Assembly: GCF_001595965.1 (NCBI RefSeq)
Contig: NZ_LOJI01000005.1
Location: forward strand, 62,001 to 126,000
From: Polynucleobacter yangtzensis
GTDB lineage: Bacteria; Pseudomonadota; Gammaproteobacteria; Burkholderiales; Burkholderiaceae
Length of the DNA stretch: 64,000 nt
Reading direction: 5' to 3'
Under the pieces are notes generated by a model, which was given only the letters and a program-made list of their open reading frames with translations, made no database searches and was not told the origin of the DNA. Of the stretch, positions 1 to 8,929 are shown piece after piece (position 1 is the first letter of the stretch; every line of letters begins with the position of its first letter). A program made the position numbers and the translations under genes.

Positions 1-951
1 GCCATTTATGTTTTCCAGTCAGCTGAAAAAGTGCAAGTGCCTGTTGATATTAAAGTTCCTGGACGTTTGGCATTTAACGCAGAGAAATCGAAAGTCCTAT
101 CAGCTCGTGCACCTGGCAGAGTAGAGCGAATCTATGCTTTCGATGGTGCTCAAGTCGATATTGGTTCACCAATTGTGGAGATGTACAGCCCAGAATTTTT
201 ATCTGCCCAGCAAGAGTATTTGCTGTCTTCAAAGACTGCCAAGGTTCTCGAGGCAAATAAAACCATGAGTGACTTGTTGGGTGATGCACGCATTACCCAA
301 CAAGCAGCCGCTAACCGCATGAGAAATCTTGGTGCTGGTGAGGGCGACATTAAGAGTATTGAAACTACGGGTAAGACAACTAATAACTTAATCATGCGCT
401 CCCCTTTAAAAGGGGTGGTAGTAAAGAGAAATGTTGAGCCAGGCTCGGCTGTAAGTTCAGGTGACGTAATCGCTACATTGGCTGATCCTAAGCAGCTCTG
501 GTTCTTGGGGAATGTATTTGAGCAAGACTTTAGGATGATTAAGCAAGGTCAAAAAATGGTTTTACGCCTTGAAGCGTATCCAGAAAAAGAATTCATAGCC
601 TATGCAAATTACATTGCGCCAACAGTTGATCCGCAAACCCGTGCTTTATTAATTCGTGCTGATGTTGAGAACACTGATGATCTATTGCGTCCTGATATGT
701 ATGCTTCAGCATCATTAACTACAGGTACAGCAGATGCTGTAGTCGTTCCGCAGTCGGCTATTGTGAGAGTTCGTGAAAATCGTTATGCCATTATTAAAGT
801 AGGACCAGAAACATTCCGTCGTGTGCCTGTTAAAGGTTATGACCTTAATAGCAAGAGCTTTGCAATTACTGAAGGCGTAGAGCAGGGCTGGCAAGTGTTG
901 GCTGAAGGCGCTGTTTTGTTAAACGATCGTTTTGCTAAGCAGGAGGACTAA
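1..951 (+). CDS. RND efflux periplasmic adaptor subunit, CusB/HlyD family (5' end outside window)
   Basis: The reading frame is open from base 1, so the gene begins upstream of the window; the GTG at 31 is internal. About 316 residues are visible. The early part has the lipoyl-like fold signature (GRVERIYAFDGAQVDIG and later SPLKGVVVKRNVEPGSAV) split by a helical hairpin, followed by a beta-barrel part with the family-typical stretch VDPQTRALLIRADVEN and LRPDMYASASL. Adaptors of this family link an inner-membrane RND pump to an outer-membrane channel and span the periplasm. The stop at 951 abuts the GTG start of the pump gene at 952, so the two are surely co-transcribed and probably translationally coupled; an AGGAGG sits just before the junction. 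The CusB-like assignment follows from the CusA/CzcA-type partner. The metal substrate cannot be read from the sequence, and no outer-membrane channel gene is visible. Confidence 0.9.
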   Translation, partial: AIYVFQSAEKVQVPVDIKVPGRLAFNAEKSKVLSARAPGRVERIYAFDGAQVDIGSPIVEMYSPEFLSAQQEYLLSSKTAKVLEANKTMSDLLGDARITQQAAANRMRNLGAGEGDIKSIETTGKTTNNLIMRSPLKGVVVKRNVEPGSAVSSGDVIATLADPKQLWFLGNVFEQDFRMIKQGQKMVLRLEAYPEKEFIAYANYIAPTVDPQTRALLIRADVENTDDLLRPDMYASASLTTGTADAVVVPQSAIVRVRENRYAIIKVGPETFRRVPVKGYDLNSKSFAITEGVEQGWQVLAEGAVLLNDRFAKQED

Positions 952-3900
952 GTGAGCGTTTTCACCTCCTTTATTCGAGGGGTAGTTGAGAAGCGCGCGC
1001 TTGTCATTTTTGCGTCCATCGTTTTGCTTGGTCTGGGCATGCTCAGTTTGAGCAAGTTGCCAATTCAGCCATACCCAGGTGTTGCGCCGCTAACTATTCA
1101 AGCGATTTCCCAGTGGCCGGGAAGAAGTACTACCGAAGTTGAGCAGCAAGTCACTATTCCGGTCGAGAACGCTTTGGCAGGTATTCCAGGATTACAGGCA
1201 TTCCGCTCAGTATCACTTTTTGGCCTATCGGTTGTTACTCTCAAATTTAATGACACTGCTGATCCATTTAAGGCTCGTCAAACCTTTTTAGCTAACTTGG
1301 CAAACGTAGCGTTTCCACCGGGCGTTACTTCCAGCATCAGCCCTGACTCAGATGCTACTGGCGAGATCATGCGTTACGAGGTACGCTCTGAATACGCATC
1401 CTCAACTTTATTAAAGACTTTACAAAACTACGAGATCTATAAAGAGCTCAAGCAAACACCGGGCGTAGCTGACGTTTCCTCTTTTGGTGGCAAGGTGCGT
1501 CAATACCAAGTCATTGTGAGTCCTGAGAGTTTGCAGGCTAAAGGTGTTTCAGTAACCCAGCTGACTACCGCTTTAGCCAATGCAAATAGTAATGCTGGCG
1601 GCGGCTTATTACCTAGTGGTGAGCAGCAGTTTGTAGTGCGTGGCGTAGGACTTCTAAAGAACATCGATGATATTAAGCAGGTGGTCGTCACCATCAATAA
1701 TGGCGTTCCTATTCGCATTGGTGATGTAGCACGGGTAGAGATCGGTAATGCGCCACGCTTAGGCATGTTCCAGTTCAATGACAATCCAGATTCGGTTGAG
1801 GGCATTGTTTATTTACGTCGCGGTGAGAACGCCACTGAAGTTCTGGCTCGTGTACGCAATACTGTGGAGAACATTAATAAACACGTTCTTCCTCCTGGCA
1901 TCGAGGTAAAGCCTTTTTACGATCGCCAAGTACTTTTGGATATCACGATCGGCACTGTTAAACATACTTTGTTCTTCGGTATCTCGCTCGTTTTGGCAGT
2001 CTTATTTTTCTTCTTAGGAAATATCCGTGCGGCGGCAGTTGTGGCAGCCGTGATTCCTTTGGCGCTTTGTGTGTCATTTATTCAAATGCACTTATGGAGT
2101 GTGCCTGCCAATTTGATTTCTTTGGGGGCAATTGACTTTGGTGTGATTGTTGACTCGGCAGTAATTCTGACGGAAAACGTCATGCGCCACTTAGAGGAGG
2201 GCGGTAAGCGCCTGAACCAAAGCATTATTCTGGCAACCAGTGAAGTCCAGCGCGCCATGATCTATTCCACTGGCATTATCATCGTGGCTTATTCGCCATT
2301 GTTCTTCATGGGTGGCGTAGAAGGCATCATCTTTAAGCCGATGGCATTCACAATGGGCTTTGCCTTGATTGCAGCGATGATTCTGAGCCTGACATTCTTG
2401 CCGGCAATGATCTCACTGGTATTTGGTGAAAATCTACATCACAAGCCACCATCTTTCATTACCAAGATTTTGGATGGCTACAAGCCTTTGCTAAGAAGAT
2501 GGATGGATCGTCCATTAACCGTATTCTCAGTGGCAGTCTTTGTATTGGGAATTACGCTCTTGAGCATGACTCGTCTAGGTACGGCTTTCTTGCCAACCTT
2601 AGAAGAAAACAATATTTGGCTGCGTGTGACATTGCCTAATACTGTCGATCTTGATTATTCAGTCAAGATTGCTAATCAATTGCGCGAAACCTTTATGAAG
2701 CAACCGGAGATTGAAAAGGTTGCAGCACAAATTGGCCGTCCAGATGATGGTACTGACTCCACCGGTGTGTTTAACCAAGAATATGGTCTTTACTTAAAGA
2801 GTCCGGACAAGATGCCAAGCGGATCCTCTAAGAAGGATTTAATTGCGCATTTGGAGATAGAGCTGAATAAGATTCCGGGCATTACTTACAGCTTCTCTCA
2901 ATACATTCAAGACAATGTTAACGAGGCTTTATCAGGCGTTAAGGGGGAGAATTCAGTCAAGATTTACGGAACTGACCTTGAGGTATTGGATCAAAAAGCC
3001 CATGAAGTCATTAATCAACTCAAAAAAGTTCGGGGTGTGGCTGATGAAGGCATCCTTAAAGAGCTGGGTCAGCCTACGCTGAATATTCAGATTGATCGCG
3101 ATCGCGCTGCGCGCTACGGCATTAATGTAAATGATATTCAGACGGTTGTTGCAAATGCTATTGGTGGTGCTGCAGTCACTAACTTGCTAGAAGATGAAAA
3201 AACTTTTGGTATTGCTGTGCGTCTTAATGAAGGTAGTCGAAATGATGTGGCTGATATTGGCCGCTTGCTGGTCGAGGCTCCTGATGGCACCAAGATTCCT
3301 TTGTCGATGGTGGCAAGCGTTCGCTTAACGGATGGCCCATTCTTTATTTACCGCGAAGCAGGCAAGCGCTATATTGCGATCAAGTTTAGCGTTCGTAACC
3401 GTGACTTAGGTAGTGCTGTAGAAGACGCTCAGTTCTTGGTAGAAAAGAACATTACTTTGCCGCCAAACTATTCGATTAGCTGGGATGGTCAGTTCAATCA
3501 AATGAAGCAAGCGCAGAAGAAGTTGATGTTAATTGTGCCGTTGGCATTATTAGGCATCTTCCTATTGCTCGTGAGCGCATTTGGTAATTTCCGCGATGCT
3601 TTCATTGTGATGATCAATGTGCCATTTGCTGCTATTGGTGGTGTGATTGCTTTGCATCTCGCAGGTGAGACCTTGAGTATCTCGGCATTCTTTGGATTCC
3701 TGTCGCTCTTTGGTATTGCCATTCAGGATGGCGTGATCCTGATTTCGTTTATCAATAAGACTGCTGCTACAGAGTATGGTCAGATGAAGGACATCATGGT
3801 GGAGGGTGCTTCATTGCGCGTTCGCCCAGTGTTGATGACTGCGGCACTCTCAGGTCTCGGCCTCTTGCCGGCTGCTTTATCGCACTCTATTGGATCAGAG

Positions 3901-4029
3901 GCGCAACGTCCTTTGGCACTGGTCATTGTGGGTGGCATGGTAACCACTACGATCTTGACTCTCTTGGTGTTACCGGTGATATATGGCTGGTTTAGAGCAC
4001 GTTCTTTGACCCCAGCCAGTAATATATAA
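952..4029 (+). CDS. CusA/CzcA-family heavy-metal efflux RND permease
   Basis: This 1025-residue inner-membrane proton-driven pump has the normal length for the heavy-metal RND group (about 1020-1050). It begins with a cytoplasmic stub and TM1 (residues about 15-33), then a first periplasmic porter domain (about 35-335), six membrane segments (about 338-500 plus one at about 525-545), a second porter domain and a final membrane bundle (about 865-1015). The TM4 motif DFGVIVDSAVILTEN matches the heavy-metal RND signature and carries the proton-relay aspartate. The GTG start at 952 is preceded by a strong AGGAGG and directly follows the adaptor gene's stop. Copper, silver, zinc, cobalt or nickel are all possible substrates; I do not assign one. 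The downstream surE lies 32 bases away and is functionally unrelated. Confidence 0.93.
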   Translation: MSVFTSFIRGVVEKRALVIFASIVLLGLGMLSLSKLPIQPYPGVAPLTIQAISQWPGRSTTEVEQQVTIPVENALAGIPGLQAFRSVSLFGLSVVTLKFNDTADPFKARQTFLANLANVAFPPGVTSSISPDSDATGEIMRYEVRSEYASSTLLKTLQNYEIYKELKQTPGVADVSSFGGKVRQYQVIVSPESLQAKGVSVTQLTTALANANSNAGGGLLPSGEQQFVVRGVGLLKNIDDIKQVVVTINNGVPIRIGDVARVEIGNAPRLGMFQFNDNPDSVEGIVYLRRGENATEVLARVRNTVENINKHVLPPGIEVKPFYDRQVLLDITIGTVKHTLFFGISLVLAVLFFFLGNIRAAAVVAAVIPLALCVSFIQMHLWSVPANLISLGAIDFGVIVDSAVILTENVMRHLEEGGKRLNQSIILATSEVQRAMIYSTGIIIVAYSPLFFMGGVEGIIFKPMAFTMGFALIAAMILSLTFLPAMISLVFGENLHHKPPSFITKILDGYKPLLRRWMDRPLTVFSVAVFVLGITLLSMTRLGTAFLPTLEENNIWLRVTLPNTVDLDYSVKIANQLRETFMKQPEIEKVAAQIGRPDDGTDSTGVFNQEYGLYLKSPDKMPSGSSKKDLIAHLEIELNKIPGITYSFSQYIQDNVNEALSGVKGENSVKIYGTDLEVLDQKAHEVINQLKKVRGVADEGILKELGQPTLNIQIDRDRAARYGINVNDIQTVVANAIGGAAVTNLLEDEKTFGIAVRLNEGSRNDVADIGRLLVEAPDGTKIPLSMVASVRLTDGPFFIYREAGKRYIAIKFSVRNRDLGSAVEDAQFLVEKNITLPPNYSISWDGQFNQMKQAQKKLMLIVPLALLGIFLLLVSAFGNFRDAFIVMINVPFAAIGGVIALHLAGETLSISAFFGFLSLFGIAIQDGVILISFINKTAATEYGQMKDIMVEGASLRVRPVLMTAALSGLGLLPAALSHSIGSEAQRPLALVIVGGMVTTTILTLLVLPVIYGWFRARSLTPASNI

Positions 4030-4061
4030 ATATTTAGAAAAATAGAAAGAACCCAATATTC

Positions 4062-4856
4062 ATGAGCAATCGTCAACCTCACATCTTGGTTTCCAATGAT
4101 GATGGCTATTTAGCTCCTGGCCTATTGGCTCTGGTTAATGCGGTACGTCCTTTGGGTCGTATTACGGTGATCGCTCCCGAGCAAAACCATAGTGGCGCAT
4201 CAAATTCATTAACACTCTCAAGACCGCTCTCAATTCATCGGGTTGCTGGTGGCGAACGTGATGGCTTTTTCTTTATCAATGGCACGCCGACCGATTGTGT
4301 GCACGTTGCCATGACTGGTTTCCTAGATGAAAAGCCTGACTTAGTGATCTCTGGTATTAATCAAGGTGAGAACATGGGTGAAGACACCCTGTACTCTGGT
4401 ACGGTAGCCGCTGCTATTGAGGGTGTGATGTTTGGAGTGCCCGGTATTGCATTCTCACAAATTGATCGTGGCTGGAATCGCATTGAAGATGCCGCTAAAG
4501 CAGCGCACGATGTAGTAGCGCAAATGCTGGTGTCTGCCTTAAGTAAGAATCATGCTGATGGCGTAGCAACACTGCTTAACGTCAATATTCCAAATCGTCC
4601 TTACGCTGATCTTTATCGTTGGCGCGTTACCCGCCTGGGTAATCGCCATCATTCACAGCCAGTAGTAGTGCAAGATAGCCCCCGCGGTGAAAAGATTTAC
4701 TGGATTGGCGCTGCGGGCGATGTCAAAGAGGGCTCCGAAGGTACTGACTTTCATGCGATTGCTGAAGGCTGTATTTCTATTACGCCGATGCAGTTGGACT
4801 TAACGCATCATGCTCGTTTAGCGGCGATGCGCGCAAATGGATGGGATCGCGGTTGA
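4062..4856 (+). CDS. surE: 5'/3'-nucleotidase SurE
   Basis: SurE is a metal-dependent phosphatase that removes phosphate from nucleoside 5'- and 3'-monophosphates in the cytosol and is linked to stationary-phase survival. The 264-residue protein has the N-terminal metal-binding motif [11 protein letters not shown] with the paired aspartates, the [11 protein letters not shown] loop and [10 protein letters not shown], and the substrate-site segment [20 protein letters not shown]. Length and order of motifs are standard. It starts the surE-pcm-nlpD cluster found in many proteobacteria. Its 3' end overlaps the pcm start by 16 bases, which suggests coupled translation. Confidence 0.97.
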   Translation: MSNRQPHILVSNDDGYLAPGLLALVNAVRPLGRITVIAPEQNHSGASNSLTLSRPLSIHRVAGGERDGFFFINGTPTDCVHVAMTGFLDEKPDLVISGINQGENMGEDTLYSGTVAAAIEGVMFGVPGIAFSQIDRGWNRIEDAAKAAHDVVAQMLVSALSKNHADGVATLLNVNIPNRPYADLYRWRVTRLGNRHHSQPVVVQDSPRGEKIYWIGAAGDVKEGSEGTDFHAIAEGCISITPMQLDLTHHARLAAMRANGWDRG

Positions 4857-5509
4857 AGGCTCCAACAGAACGCTTTGCTGCCTATCGGCAAGCGCTAGCA
4901 GCAAAAGTGCATGCTGGCGGCGTAAAGCACGGTAAAACTTTAGAGGCTATTGCCACTGTTCCACGACATGCCTTTATGGATGCGGGTTTACATGCACAGG
5001 CTTATGAAGATACTGCTTTGCCTATCGGTCATGAGCAAACTATCTCTAAGCCATCCGTGGTAGCACGCATGATTGAATTGCTTCATAAGCCTAAGCACAA
5101 GCTTGGCAAAGTTCTAGAGATTGGAACTGGTTGTGGTTATCAAGCGGCAGTTCTCAGTTTGCTGGCAGATGAGGTTTACTCAATTGAACGTATACGCCCA
5201 TTGCATGACATGGCTAGAACGAAGTTACGCCCATTTCGGATTAATAATCTGCGCCTGATCTATGGCGATGGTATCTTGGGCTTACCCCAGGCCGCACCAT
5301 TTGACGGAATTATCTTGGCTGCTGCAGGCTTGGGCATTCCGGATGCTTTATTGGACCAGTTGGCGATTGGCGGTCGCCTGGTTGCTCCAGTTGCCAAAAA
5401 TGACAAAGAGCAGCAGCTTGTGATGGTGGAGAGAATGAGTTCTCAGCGCTATCAAAGAACTGTACTGGACGGGGTCTTTTTTGTCCCCTTACAATCAGGG
5501 GTAGTATGA
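4841..5509 (+). CDS. pcm: Protein-L-isoaspartate O-methyltransferase
   Basis: Pcm methylates abnormal L-isoaspartyl residues using S-adenosylmethionine, starting their repair to normal aspartate. The 222-residue protein carries the class I methyltransferase motif [15 protein letters not shown] (residues about 94-108), the [11 protein letters not shown] segment that precedes it in this family, and DGIILAAAG further on. The ATG at 4841 gives a 16-base overlap with surE; a TTG at 4853 is a possible alternative but would leave a shorter N-terminus. Neighbouring surE and nlpD match the conserved stress-survival cluster. Confidence 0.95.
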   Translation: MGSRLKAPTERFAAYRQALAAKVHAGGVKHGKTLEAIATVPRHAFMDAGLHAQAYEDTALPIGHEQTISKPSVVARMIELLHKPKHKLGKVLEIGTGCGYQAAVLSLLADEVYSIERIRPLHDMARTKLRPFRINNLRLIYGDGILGLPQAAPFDGIILAAAGLGIPDALLDQLAIGGRLVAPVAKNDKEQQLVMVERMSSQRYQRTVLDGVFFVPLQSGVV

Positions 5510-5546
5510 GTTTTACGATGAATTCAACAATTCAGAAACCAATTTA

Positions 5547-6308
5547 ATGCCAAGCACCTTATTTAAGCCTTTCTTCGTTGCGCTCATTTCCACATCATTG
5601 ATATTGATGGTGGGTTGTTCTACACCCCGTACGAAGCCTGCTAGCGTGACTGATCGCAGCGGTGGATCTAGTGAGCCAACGCCGCCTGGTTACTATCGAG
5701 TTAAAAAAGGTGATACCTTAGCGCGCATCGCTTTAGATAATGGTCAAGCGCCACGTGATGTTGTGCAATGGAATAAAGCAGCTAATCCTGGTTTCAATCC
5801 GAATGTGATTGAGGTTGGTGATTTGATTTTGATTAAAGCGCCTGCTGGAACTAAGCCTGCGCGTGTTGCAGATAAGAAACCAGCAGCAGACAAGTCTGAT
5901 TCACCGGCGACTCCTCCAGAGTCAGCAAAATCTGAGGTCGTAGCTGAACCTGGCATCCGTTTATCTTGGCCGGCTAAAGGCAAAGTTATTGCTGAATTTA
6001 GCGAGACCAATAAAGGTATCGATATTGCCGGTAAAGTCGGCGAACCCGTTCTTGCAGCATCTGATGGCAAGGTGGTCTACGCAGGTAATAGCTTGCGTGG
6101 ATACGGCAATCTAGTCATTGTTAAACATGACAATACTTATCTCACTGCTTACGCCCACAACAGCAAGCTCTTGGTAAAAGAGGGCGATGCCGTTCGTAAA
6201 GGCCAGAGGATTGCTGAGATGGGTGATACAGACGCCAATGCAATCAAGTTGCACTTTGAATTACGCGTTAACGGAAAACCAGTAAATCCAACGCCGTATT
6301 TACAGTAA
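5547..6308 (+). CDS. nlpD: NlpD-like lipoprotein, LysM plus degenerate LytM/M23 domain
   Basis: This 253-residue protein has a lipoprotein signal peptide ending in the lipobox MVGC (Cys24), a LysM peptidoglycan-binding motif starting YYRVKKGDTLARIALDNG (about 51-97), a low-complexity Lys/Ala/Pro linker and a C-terminal LytM/M23 domain (about 136-252). The usual zinc ligands are missing: the first HxGxD motif reads NKGID and the HLHFE motif reads KLHFE. Such degenerate LytM proteins (NlpD, EnvC) do not cut peptidoglycan themselves but activate cell-wall amidases during division. Activation of AmiC is an inference from the family. It follows surE-pcm, its usual place; rpoS, which frequently comes next, is absent here. 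Confidence 0.9.
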   Translation: MPSTLFKPFFVALISTSLILMVGCSTPRTKPASVTDRSGGSSEPTPPGYYRVKKGDTLARIALDNGQAPRDVVQWNKAANPGFNPNVIEVGDLILIKAPAGTKPARVADKKPAADKSDSPATPPESAKSEVVAEPGIRLSWPAKGKVIAEFSETNKGIDIAGKVGEPVLAASDGKVVYAGNSLRGYGNLVIVKHDNTYLTAYAHNSKLLVKEGDAVRKGQRIAEMGDTDANAIKLHFELRVNGKPVNPTPYLQ

Positions 6309-6325
6309 CGTTGCCTTAAGTAAGT

Positions 6326-7147
6326 ATGGCGACCGTTCTCGTATTCGATATTGAAACTATTCCTGATGTAGCTGGATTGCGTCGTCTGGAAGACTTTCCA
6401 GAATCTATGAGCGATACCGAGGTAGCTAGCAAAGCCATGGCCGATCGTGCCGCTAAAACCGGCAGCGAATTTTTACCCTTGTTTCTGCAAAAGATTGTCG
6501 CTATATCTTGCGTTATTCGCAGGACTACCAAAGAGGGATTGCCACAAATTAAAGTGGGTACCCTAGGCACCCCACAAGATGATGAAAAGGTTTTGGTTCA
6601 AGCCTTCTTTGACCTCATTGAAAAATATACGCCGCAATTGGTTTCTTGGAATGGCAGTGGCTTTGACTTACCGGTATTGCACTATCGCTCTCTAGCAAAT
6701 CACATTCAAGCACCACGTTATTGGGAGATGGGCGAGAGCCAAGAGTCTGATAGCCGTGAATTTAAATGGAATAACTACATCAGTCGATATCACATGCGTC
6801 ATCTCGATATGATGGATCTACTGGCTAAATTTAATGGTCGCGCCAATGCGCCTCTTGATGGCTTGGCTAAGTTATGTGGCTTTCCGGGCAAGATGGGCAT
6901 GGACGGCAGCCAGGTATGGCCCGCGTATCAGGATGGCAAGATTAATGATATTCGCCGTTACTGTGAGACCGATGTGGTCAACACTTATCTCATGTATTGC
7001 CGCTTTCAGTTGCTGCGTGGTGGCTTCTCTCTCGAGGAGTACCAAGAAGAGATTGAGTTTGTAAAAGCCTATTTAGAAAAAGAAGCTAAAGAGCCCAATG
7101 GCGCTCAATGGCAAGAATATCTCCAGGGTTTTTCAGCAGATGCGTAG
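6326..7147 (+). CDS. 3'-5' exonuclease, DnaQ fold (PolB exonuclease-like family)
   Basis: The 273-residue protein opens with VFDIETIPD, which is the ExoI acidic motif (DxE), and continues with SWNGSGFDLPVL (ExoII region, Asp) and YCETDVVNTYLMY (ExoIII region with the catalytic aspartate). This arrangement matches the predicted 3'-5' exonuclease family related to the proofreading domain of B-family DNA polymerases (Pfam DNA_pol_B_exo2). It stands alone without a polymerase domain. Nucleic-acid substrate and physiological role are not known from the sequence. It occupies the place after nlpD where rpoS often lies, and its 3' end overlaps the start of rlmD. Confidence 0.88.
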   Translation: MATVLVFDIETIPDVAGLRRLEDFPESMSDTEVASKAMADRAAKTGSEFLPLFLQKIVAISCVIRRTTKEGLPQIKVGTLGTPQDDEKVLVQAFFDLIEKYTPQLVSWNGSGFDLPVLHYRSLANHIQAPRYWEMGESQESDSREFKWNNYISRYHMRHLDMMDLLAKFNGRANAPLDGLAKLCGFPGKMGMDGSQVWPAYQDGKINDIRRYCETDVVNTYLMYCRFQLLRGGFSLEEYQEEIEFVKAYLEKEAKEPNGAQWQEYLQGFSADA

Positions 7148-8567
7148 AGGGGATAAGCCAGTCAATATTGAGGTGACTGAGCCAATCAAAGTTGAAGCCT
7201 TAGATCTCGATGCTCAAGGGATTGCGCGCTTAACGCCTAATGAGGAAGAGCTGGCCCAGGGTCAAAGTGGTAAAGTCATTTTCATCAAAGGTGCGTTACC
7301 AACTGAGCTAGTAACTTACACCATCACCAGTGATAAAGCCCGTTTTAGCAAAGCTAAAGTTCGCGATATTCTGAAGCCTGCTGTGTTTCGGGCTGAGCCC
7401 AAATGTAAAGCCTTTGGTGTTTGCGGTGGCTGCACGATGCAGCATTTAGATATTCGTGCGCAAGTTGCCATGAAGCAGCGTGTACTCGAAGATGATTTGC
7501 AACATATCGGAAAAGTAAAGCCAGGAGAAATTCTGCGTCCTATGGGCGGTCCTACTTGGGAATACCGTCATCGTGCACGCCTCAGCGCCGTTAATCGCTC
7601 TATCAAAAAAGGCACGGTACTCATTGGCTTTCACGAGGGTAAGAGTGGCTATGTGGCTGACATGCTGGCCTGTGAGATTTTGCCTAAGCACGTATCCGAT
7701 TTGCTACCAGAGATGCGCAAATTGGTGATGGGTTTATCTATCGTCGATCGTATGCCGCAAATTGAAATTGCCGTTGGCGAGCCAGAAGACTCTCAATCGG
7801 ATGATCCTAAAAAGTCAAAACCAGTTACCGCCTTGGTGTTTCGTAATCTCAAGCCCCTGACGGCTGACGACGAACAACTGCTGCGAGAGTTTGCTGATCG
7901 ACATCAGGTGTGGATATGGCTCCAGCCTAAAGGCATTGAGACGGTTGCGCCGTTTTATCCCGAGACTGGCAAGCTTTGTTACCGACTGCCTGAATTTGAA
8001 ATCGAGATGCCATTTAAACCTGCGGACTTTACACAGGTCAATCACATGATGAATCGCGCATTAGTGAGTAGGGCGATTCGCTTGCTCGAGGTAAAGCCAA
8101 CAGATCGTGTGCTCGATTTATTCTGCGGCATTGGTAATTTCACCTTACCGCTTGCTAGAAAAGCAAAAGAAGTTTTAGGCATAGAAGGTTTAGCAAGCTT
8201 AACCACTAGAGCAAAAACCAATGCTGAACATAACGGCCTGGTGGATAAAGCAAGCTTTATACAAAGCGATTTGTTTGAAGTGACGCCAGAAACGATTGCA
8301 TCTTGGGGAAAGGCGGAGCGCTGGTTAATGGATCCACCACGCGAAGGTGCAATGGAAATTTGCAAGGCGTTAGCTGAATTACATCTTCAGCAAAGTGACT
8401 TGCTCCCTCAGCGCATTGTGTATGTCTCCTGCAATCCCAAAACGCTAGCAAGGGATGTTGAGATCCTGTGCCATCAAGCAGGCTACTCCTTGAGTAGCGC
8501 AGGGATTATCAATATGTTCCCTCACACCTCCCATGTGGAGTCTATAGCGGTTTTTGATCGCTCCTAG
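7140..8567 (+). CDS. rlmD: 23S rRNA (uracil-1939-C5)-methyltransferase RlmD
   Basis: RlmD methylates U1939 of 23S rRNA using S-adenosylmethionine. An N-terminal TRAM-type RNA-binding domain (about 10-75) is followed by the iron-sulfur segment CKAFGVCGGC and a further Cys in DMLACEIL, then the SAM motif VLDLFCGIGNFTLPLA and the catalytic-cysteine motif YVSCNPKTLARD. I chose the ATG at 7140 (475 residues, 8-base overlap with the exonuclease gene) because the TRAM homology starts soon after it; an in-frame ATG at 7098 would add 14 residues and overlap by 50 bases. Neither has a strong ribosome-binding site. The enzyme is also known as RumA. Confidence 0.93.
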   Translation: MRRGDKPVNIEVTEPIKVEALDLDAQGIARLTPNEEELAQGQSGKVIFIKGALPTELVTYTITSDKARFSKAKVRDILKPAVFRAEPKCKAFGVCGGCTMQHLDIRAQVAMKQRVLEDDLQHIGKVKPGEILRPMGGPTWEYRHRARLSAVNRSIKKGTVLIGFHEGKSGYVADMLACEILPKHVSDLLPEMRKLVMGLSIVDRMPQIEIAVGEPEDSQSDDPKKSKPVTALVFRNLKPLTADDEQLLREFADRHQVWIWLQPKGIETVAPFYPETGKLCYRLPEFEIEMPFKPADFTQVNHMMNRALVSRAIRLLEVKPTDRVLDLFCGIGNFTLPLARKAKEVLGIEGLASLTTRAKTNAEHNGLVDKASFIQSDLFEVTPETIASWGKAERWLMDPPREGAMEICKALAELHLQQSDLLPQRIVYVSCNPKTLARDVEILCHQAGYSLSSAGIINMFPHTSHVESIAVFDRS

Positions 8568-8747
8568 TCATCCAAGTCATTGATTTAGCGGTATTTTCAC
8601 CCTTAACTGCCCTAGATTGCCTCAATTTAGTGCATAGAGCCTAAATCCAGTGCGCCTGGTAAATACCTCACCCCAGCCCAAGAGTAGATTGAATCTACGC
8701 AGAGATTCATTACTGCCAAACCCGTAAATTACTTTTGGGAGTCCGCC
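8568..8747. other. Spacer after rlmD, mostly without recognisable content
   Basis: This 180-base stretch follows the rlmD stop. It has no long reading frame. A small perfect inverted repeat (GTAGAT, three-base loop, ATCTAC) lies near 8684-8698. I see no clear intrinsic terminator for rlmD and no convincing promoter for the small peptide gene downstream. Confidence 0.4.
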
Positions 8748-8828
8748 ATGAAAGCCTCAGATAGTTTTGCCCTCTTATTTATTTTGATGGCGCTGTCTTA
8801 TGCTGTGAGTATGTTTGTAGCTGTTTAG
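8748..8828 (+). CDS. Candidate 26-residue single-pass membrane peptide
   Basis: A short frame starting at an ATG preceded by GGGAG with five to six bases of spacing encodes 26 residues, of which about 20 (SFALLFILMALSYAVSMFVAV region) form one hydrophobic segment after a short MKASD head. Size, a good ribosome-binding site and the hydrophobic design resemble known bacterial small membrane proteins. It lies in an otherwise gene-free 360-base stretch between rlmD and the leftward BI-1 family gene. There is no homology evidence available here, so this is a prediction; function is unknown. Confidence 0.45.
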   Translation: MKASDSFALLFILMALSYAVSMFVAV

Positions 8829-8868
8829 TTTCTAGTTGCAAACAATTCACACGAAGCTTATTTTGTAA

Positions 8869-8896
8869 CAAATAAAAAGGCGCCTGCAGGCGCCTT
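8869..8896 (-). terminator. Intrinsic terminator of the BI-1 family gene
   Basis: On the minus strand an eight-base perfect stem AAGGCGCC/GGCGCCTT with a four-base TGCA loop (plus positions 8877-8896) is followed by TTTTTATTTG. It lies 33 bases beyond the stop codon of the leftward gene, the expected place. The plus-strand side lacks a comparable T tract, so it mainly serves the minus strand. Confidence 0.85.
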
Positions 8897-8929
8897 CAGA
8901 GAACATCACACTTCTGTTCTAAGAATTAC

